A stretch of 64,000 nucleotides of DNA from Erythroxylum novogranatense (taxonomy: Eukaryota; Streptophyta; Magnoliopsida; Malpighiales; Erythroxylaceae): positions 60,823,567 through 60,887,566 of the forward strand of contig CM057227.1 of assembly GCA_029891385.1 (NCBI GenBank), written 5' to 3'. How positions within the stretch are numbered: position 1 is the stretch's first letter; every line of letters starts with the position of its first letter. Below the pieces are notes generated by a model, which worked only from the letters and a program-made list of their open reading frames with translations, was not told where the DNA came from and did not search any database. Below are positions 59,061 through 64,000 of this stretch, in pieces. The position numbers and the translations under genes were made by a program.

Positions 59061-60120
59061 GACCAATCAGAAAAGGTCTAAGCTCTCAAATATGATTTGC
59101 TACCATTTATTATTTATTAGGGCTATTAAGTCTTCTAGTGTTATAGACAAATATATCAATACCCATATAAGATAACTTTGAAGATCTCAAATCAAATGAT
59201 CATTTATATGTTCATCACAATGATAATTTTCATAAATATATAAATAATGTTTTAAATGAATTTTTATATAAAGTCGATTCAATGAACTTGTTCTTTAATG
59301 AGACATTCACACATTTGTTTAATTATCTCCATACTTTATTCTATGAGATTGACTATTTCTTTCATAAGGAAAAGCGTAATGGGTGTTAATCTTTTTACGT
59401 TCCATTAATGTCCAGCTTTAATAGAAGAACGATTAAAATAATTTAGAGATAATACATAAATACAACGTGAATCTCATAATTATAATCTCATCATAATTTC
59501 ATTTATAACGTGTAATATTATCATGAACTTTATTATATAGATCTAAATATATATATTACAAAGGTTATCTTTAAATTATTTTGTCACTAAATTATAACCA
59601 ACCGATTGACTTTAGGACATAAACCAACAACTTACACCATTTCTTTGCAACTTTTAGATATAATTTTACTATAATTTCCATCGTTTCTTTACAACCATAA
59701 TCTATAATGAAGAAGACCTAATTAGCATTTTCGCATGACTTGTGGAAGAATTATTAAGAATATTTTGTAGGAATCATGAAAGAATTATTAGCGATAGATT
59801 TTTGGATTTTAGGTTTTAGTATTTTGGTATTTTTAAAATTATGTGTTTAATATCATATTAATAATGAATTATCTTTTAAAAATTGAAAATTAAATTATTT
59901 TATCATTATTTTATTATTATAAATTTTAGTAAATTTAATTTTTCTTAAAATTAATTAAATAATCGGCATTAAAATTAAAATAATTATTAATAAAATAAAA
60001 TTTTAAATTATGTTTAATTCAAAATAAAAGTTGAAATATTGAGATCCTTCAAATAGGACTTGGAATAGATTTAATAATATTTATAAATATCAAAATTTCC
60101 TTTGCGAAAAACACAGACCA
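59061..60120. other. AT-rich intergenic DNA
   Basis: About 1.06 kb of very AT-rich sequence between the LINE relic and the host gene. I see no open frame, repeat array or element terminus. Confidence 0.7.
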
Positions 60121-60570
60121 AATCAACTGGACTGGACCTGGTCTTTGGGTGGTGGAGTTAACCCGCCCATAGCTTCGACTCCGACCCATGCACTTTTCTG
60201 GTCGCCAAGTAAAAATGTGGAGAAGTAGAGCGAATCGGTGAAGACTTGCTCAACACGAGTCGTTGCCAAGCACATGAAGGAAAAGAAAGAACAATACACA
60301 TCCGCGACATTTTTAAACAAATTAGGGTTTTCTGTTCTTCTCCTCCCCGTCTAACGGACACACAAAGGAAAAAGGAAAAAACATAACCAAAAAAACAAAA
60401 AAAGGAGCGGTTGGTTCTCTTCCCACAATTTTCTTTTTCTTTCTCTTGATTTCTGGCTTTCATCACTCTTATTTTCTCTCCTCCCAAACACCAACCTGAA
60501 TATTGCCTTTGTCAATTTCTACGTAACTTGAACCTCCCCAAAAATATCTCCAAATTTCCGAGCATAGCCA
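60121..60570 (+). promoter_or_regulatory. Upstream region / 5'UTR of the LRR gene
   Basis: The stretch lacks transposon signatures and becomes CT-rich (60330-60500), as plant 5'UTRs often are. TTAGGGTTT at 60322-60330 is a telo-box-type motif common near plant transcription starts. Antisense frames at 60123-60487 show no domain. The transcription start cannot be placed from sequence alone. Confidence 0.5.
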
Positions 60571-61121
60571 ATGCAGCTTTCTGATTCTCAAGAAGCCGAT
60601 TCAAACCCCTCTGACACGCCAGAAAGCCCTAGATCTCTTAAATCTACTCTCACCGACGGACCTGACAAGAATGACGGTGGCGGCAGTAATAAGAAGAATG
60701 AAAACAACGAAGGCGACAAAAATGTGGAAGACGAGTTGGTTCTCGATGTTTCTGGGAGGAATTTGGAGTTTGAATTGTTAGAGACGACTAAAGATTCCGT
60801 GGAGGAACTTTATGTGTACAAGAACGCTTTTAGTCTGGTGCCCAGGTCAGTGGGGGGGCTTGAAAGATTGAGAACGTTTAAGTTTTTTGGAAATGAAGTA
60901 AATTTGCTTCCGGAGGAGTTTGGCAATCTGATTGGGTTGGAGTGTTTGCAAGTGAAAGTGTCTTCGCCTGGTCTGAATGGCTTGGCTTTGAGTCAATTGA
61001 AAGGATTGAAAGAACTTGAGCTTTCAAAAGTGCCGCCAAGACCTTCGGTTCTGACAATTCTTAGTGAGATTGCTGGGCTAAAGTGCTTGACTAGGCTCTC
61101 TGTTTGCCACTTCTCTATAAG
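60571..61121 (+). CDS. LRR gene exon 1
   Basis: 551 bp; it codes the acidic N-terminus and the first repeats, ending CHFSI plus two bases of an Arg codon before GTAAC. Intron 1 (61122-61957, 836 bp) ends TTGTTGCAG. Confidence 0.9.
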
Positions 61122-64000
61122 GTAACACTTTCTAAGGGTTTTGAACTATTGTGTGTGTGTATTTAGAGTAACTAGGGATGCTTTTATTTGATTTTAGTAG
61201 CTATTACTTGGAATGGGGAAGTGGTTGCATAAAGCTAGCAACTTGTGTTTTGACAGAGAGAATATAACTGTATTCTTGTAGAGGATGCAAAAGTACTTAG
61301 TTGCTCCAGTTATTGTATTCTTGTAGGTTTGCTTCAGTGAAAAGACAGTGAGATTGTATGGTTTAGTCACATTAGGTGCACTAAAGAAACCTGTTTGTTT
61401 TATTCTCGCTCTATGTCAATTGTTGTTGATTTAAATTGAGCACTCAGTATGAAAACATGTAAGTGGTTTTCAAATTCTTGAACTGGTCAGGATTTTGGCT
61501 TGTAAGGTATGGTGGTTAATGCTTAGAATTCTTTAAAAGATAAATTTAAAAGAGAAACATCAGGACTACAGTCACCTTTTTCGTATCAACATGAATAGGA
61601 TAGGTGATATGGACCAGGGTTCTTACCTCATATTGTGCTTCTTGTTTTCATTATTTGTAGTGATATTAAATAATTTGCTTAGTAAAAGAGTTTGCAGTAT
61701 TTTTCTTCAAAGATTTATGCTTGTCAACCTTTCTGGGCTTTGCAAGCAATTTTTAACTTCAACCCATTTCCTTGAAGCGCTAAGTGAATCACTACTGTAA
61801 CGATCTTGACAATGCAAAAATATTCCAAATTTCACTGCAGACGTTTAGCATTTTGCCATATTGTTATGTAGCATAATTAATTTTTCATCTGGTTCATTGG
61901 AATTAAACTTCAGAATCTTAAGCGACTCAAGTATATGTTTCATATTTTTTGTTGCAGATATCTTCCCCCAGAAATTGGTTGCTTAAAGAACTTGGAGTAT
62001 TTGGACCTTTCATTCAACAAGATAAAGGATTTGCCTGAAGAAATTAGTTTTTTGGATGGCTTGATAACCTTGAAAGTTGCTAATAATAAATTAGGGGAAC
62101 TACCCTCAGGATTGTCTTTACTACAAAGATTGGAGAACTTGGACCTGTCAAATAATAGATTGACGTCACTGGGGTCTCTTGAACTCAACTTAATGCATAA
62201 GCTCCAGTATTTAAACCTTCAGGTACTCTTTTATGATTAAGATAGATTTGTTCATTTAAGGAGAAGGAAATCAATTTTAATTCTCAATATCATCCTTGGC
62301 TCATGTGATTCATTAATGAATTTGAAAGGGTTCTTCATTTTCTCCTTTTTTTTCTTTGGAATTTGGTTTCTAAATGTTAGTCCTTTGAATTTTTAGTGGT
62401 AGTTATTAAGGATGGCAATGGGAATCGGGTTGGGCTATGTCTGATTCTGGCCCAACTTGGCCCAACGCCATTGCTTGTGGCCTGAGCCTAGCTTGAAGCT
62501 TGATCAAGCTCGAGTCTACTTGGGCCACCACAAAACTATGTTGTTTTGGTGCAATCGACTAAGATGATGTTATTTTGGTGAAACTTACAGTCCAAAACGA
62601 CATTGTTCTGGGCAATTATACCAAAATGATGTTATTTTGGCAAGGGATTTCGAGCTGGGCTTAGCCAGTTGACTTCAAGTTGGGCTGGGCCGAGCTTTAA
62701 TTGTCAACCTTAGTAGTTATGTTGAGTTTATCGTTATAAATTTTGCTACCTTGTATGGCCTTCAATTGTGGGATAAGATATGCATTTTCCACTGGACAGC
62801 TTTAACTTTGGAATTCTCTTGAGATCGAAATTGTTTGGTGATTTCCTTTAGTTTGTAGTCTCAGACTAGGTATTATCTATAAAATTTCTTTTATGAATCT
62901 TGTAGTTCTTAACAATCATTGTCCTTGTGGCATATTTTGCATATTCATGTTTATGTGTCTGAACCTGACATTTTTGTTTATCTTCTGATTTCTGATACAT
63001 CAAGTACAATAAACTACTCAGATGTTGTCACATACCTCCGTGGATATGCTGCAACTTTGAGGGAAATGGAAAGGATTCATCAAATGATGATTTTATAAGC
63101 TCTTCAGTTGAAATGGATGTTAATGAGACCAACATTGAGGAGGGTGATATAAATTTTGCATGTAAAGGTGAGGGACTGTTCATTTTAATTTCTTTATGCT
63201 TTCCTTGGGTTTTCTGATAGATATTTTGGTTTTTAATTATTGCAGGCTCGCGACATTCTGTCTCAGGTTCATTAGTGGGGACCGCATCCAGTGGCAGATG
63301 TTTTGCCACCCGAAAGTTGAGTAAGAGGTGGAAACGGCGGCATTATTTGCAACAAAGAGCTCGCCAGGAACGCTTAAACAATAGTAGGCAGCGTAAAGGT
63401 GAACTGCACAATGAATGTCCGACTCTGTGGGAAAGCGAGAATGACAATTTAGACAATATAGATGTGCCTACATCTGAAAATCATGCTAAAGTGGGGTTAG
63501 AAATTGTTTGTCTGGATGGTGGTGATGATAAAGTACTTTCTGCTGGTGAAGCTGAAGGTGAAAACTTGCTTGGTAGTGTTGATGATAATAAATTCAGTTC
63601 AAAGAAGGGATCTGACAGAGAGGATTGCTCTTGTTACGTTGAATCTGTGAACAAAGGAAGGGAGGATGACCATTGTGTGCATGAAAAGCTGTTAGCATCT
63701 ACGCCTAATGGAGCTGTTGTGCAAGATGAAGATTCAACTTCTGAAATATTAAAAATAGCATGTAAATCGAAAAGGCATTCGGATAGGGATTTGGATAATC
63801 CAAAACCATGCAAGTATAGGAGGCCTATGGAAGACTGTTCAAATCTGTCATGCAAATACAGTAGTTTTTCATTTTGTGGCATTAAAGACCATCTGGCAGA
63901 TGGATTTTATGATGCAGGCCGGGATCGGCCTTTTTTACCTCTAAGTGATTATGAGAAAATTCTACATCTTGACTCACGTGAGGTTATTCTTTTAGACAGG
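60571..64000 (+). CDS. Leucine-rich-repeat protein (probable LRR protein kinase, At1g04210-like), 5' part of the gene
   Basis: Four exons are visible (60571-61121, 61958-62222, 63005-63167, 63246 to the window edge) with GT/AG introns and consistent phase. The ATG at 60571 is preceded by an in-frame TAG at 60565. The product starts with an acidic Ser/Asn-rich region, then leucine-rich repeats from about residue 60 to 290 (for example LEYLDLSFNKIKDLPEEI and LENLDLSNNRLTSL). A basic block (KRWKRRHYLQQRARQERL) and an acidic low-complexity region follow, then DGFYDAGRDRPF and LDSREVILLDR. This order and wording match the Arabidopsis At1g04210 family, where a Raf/MAPKKK-like kinase domain follows; that part is outside the window. 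There is no signal peptide or membrane segment, so it is probably intracellular. The frame is intact throughout. Confidence 0.88.
61958..62222 (+). CDS. LRR gene exon 2
   Basis: 265 bp; it completes the split Arg codon and codes YLPPEIGCLKNLEYLDL and further repeats to YLNLQ. The donor GTACTC is at 62223. Intron 2 is 782 bp and contains a MITE. Confidence 0.9.
62407..62712. mobile_element. hAT-type MITE in intron 2 of the LRR gene
   Basis: The 306-bp element is flanked by an exact 8-bp duplication GTAGTTAT (62399-62406 and 62713-62720). Termini TAAGGATGGCAAT and ATTGTCAACCTTA are inverted repeats matching at 11 of 13 positions. It has no coding capacity; the interior carries repeated TGATGTTATTTTGG-like blocks. 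Confidence 0.85.
63005..63167 (+). CDS. LRR gene exon 3
   Basis: 163 bp, beginning YNKLLRCCHIPPWICCNFEG after a CATCAAG acceptor and ending with one base of a Gly codon before GTGAGG. Intron 3 is 78 bp (63168-63245) and ends ATTGCAG. Confidence 0.85.
63246..64000 (+). CDS. LRR gene exon 4 (continues past the window)
   Basis: The open frame runs 755 bp to the window edge. It contains the basic block, a long Asp/Glu/Ser-rich linker and the conserved DAGRDRPFLPLSDYE segment. No stop is reached. Confidence 0.88.

Noticed and set aside
60123..60487. Antisense open frames upstream of the LRR gene (65 and 109 residues)
   Set aside because: No domain; they lie in the promoter/5'UTR of the sense gene, and CT-rich sequence explains the open antisense frames.

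Overview
This window looks like nuclear DNA of a eudicot plant. The only host gene is an intron-containing leucine-rich-repeat protein at the right end (60571 to the window edge). Its sequence matches the Arabidopsis At1g04210 type, whose kinase domain would lie beyond the window. Everything to its left is transposable-element DNA in two nests. I recognised no tRNA, rRNA, CRISPR array or bacterial feature.

Nest 1 (1-37992) is four levels deep. The outer element is a Ty1/copia retrotransposon (Copia A, + strand; its 5' LTR runs off the left edge). A Ty3/gypsy chromovirus of Tekay/Del type (Chromo A, - strand, 5719-35036, TSD TATAA) sits in its reverse transcriptase. Two insertions lie in Chromo A: a degraded Athila/Tat-like element (E, 11668-14667) in the protease region, and a coding-free large retrotransposon derivative (LARD B, + strand, 15761-32189, TSD CTGAA) in gag. 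LARD B in turn holds a 5.6-kb solo LTR (D, 19292-24897, TSD GCAAA) and a hAT transposon (30381-32074, 8-bp TSD GTATTTTG).

Nest 2 (about 38300-59060) is a decayed L1-type LINE on the - strand. It is split by a second LARD (C, - strand, 40252-58934, TSD TCACC), whose 5' LTR is split by Copia B (+ strand, 48361-57910, TSD CATGT). From 58940 to 60570 there is a LINE remnant, AT-rich intergenic DNA and the promoter/5'UTR of the host gene. A 306-bp hAT-type MITE lies in host intron 2.

The most unusual signal is shared architecture rather than a gene. Chromo A, LARD B, E, LARD C, solo LTR D and Copia B each carry a short array of CG-centred palindromes in the LTR or leader. Units recur about every 20-27 bp. 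The cores are TCGCGA/CCGCGG in A, B and E; GTCGAC in C and Copia B; and a GCTCGGCAGC type in D. The 12-mer ACGTCGCGACGT occurs identically in three structurally unrelated elements. Second, LARDs B and C are one non-autonomous family: they share leader, interior and 3'-terminal sequence, and keep the pol-tail/polypurine region of a Tekay chromovirus, so a chromovirus like Chromo A is a plausible helper. Third, the LTRs of B, C and D share a G-box-bearing module. All retroelement genes seen are broken.
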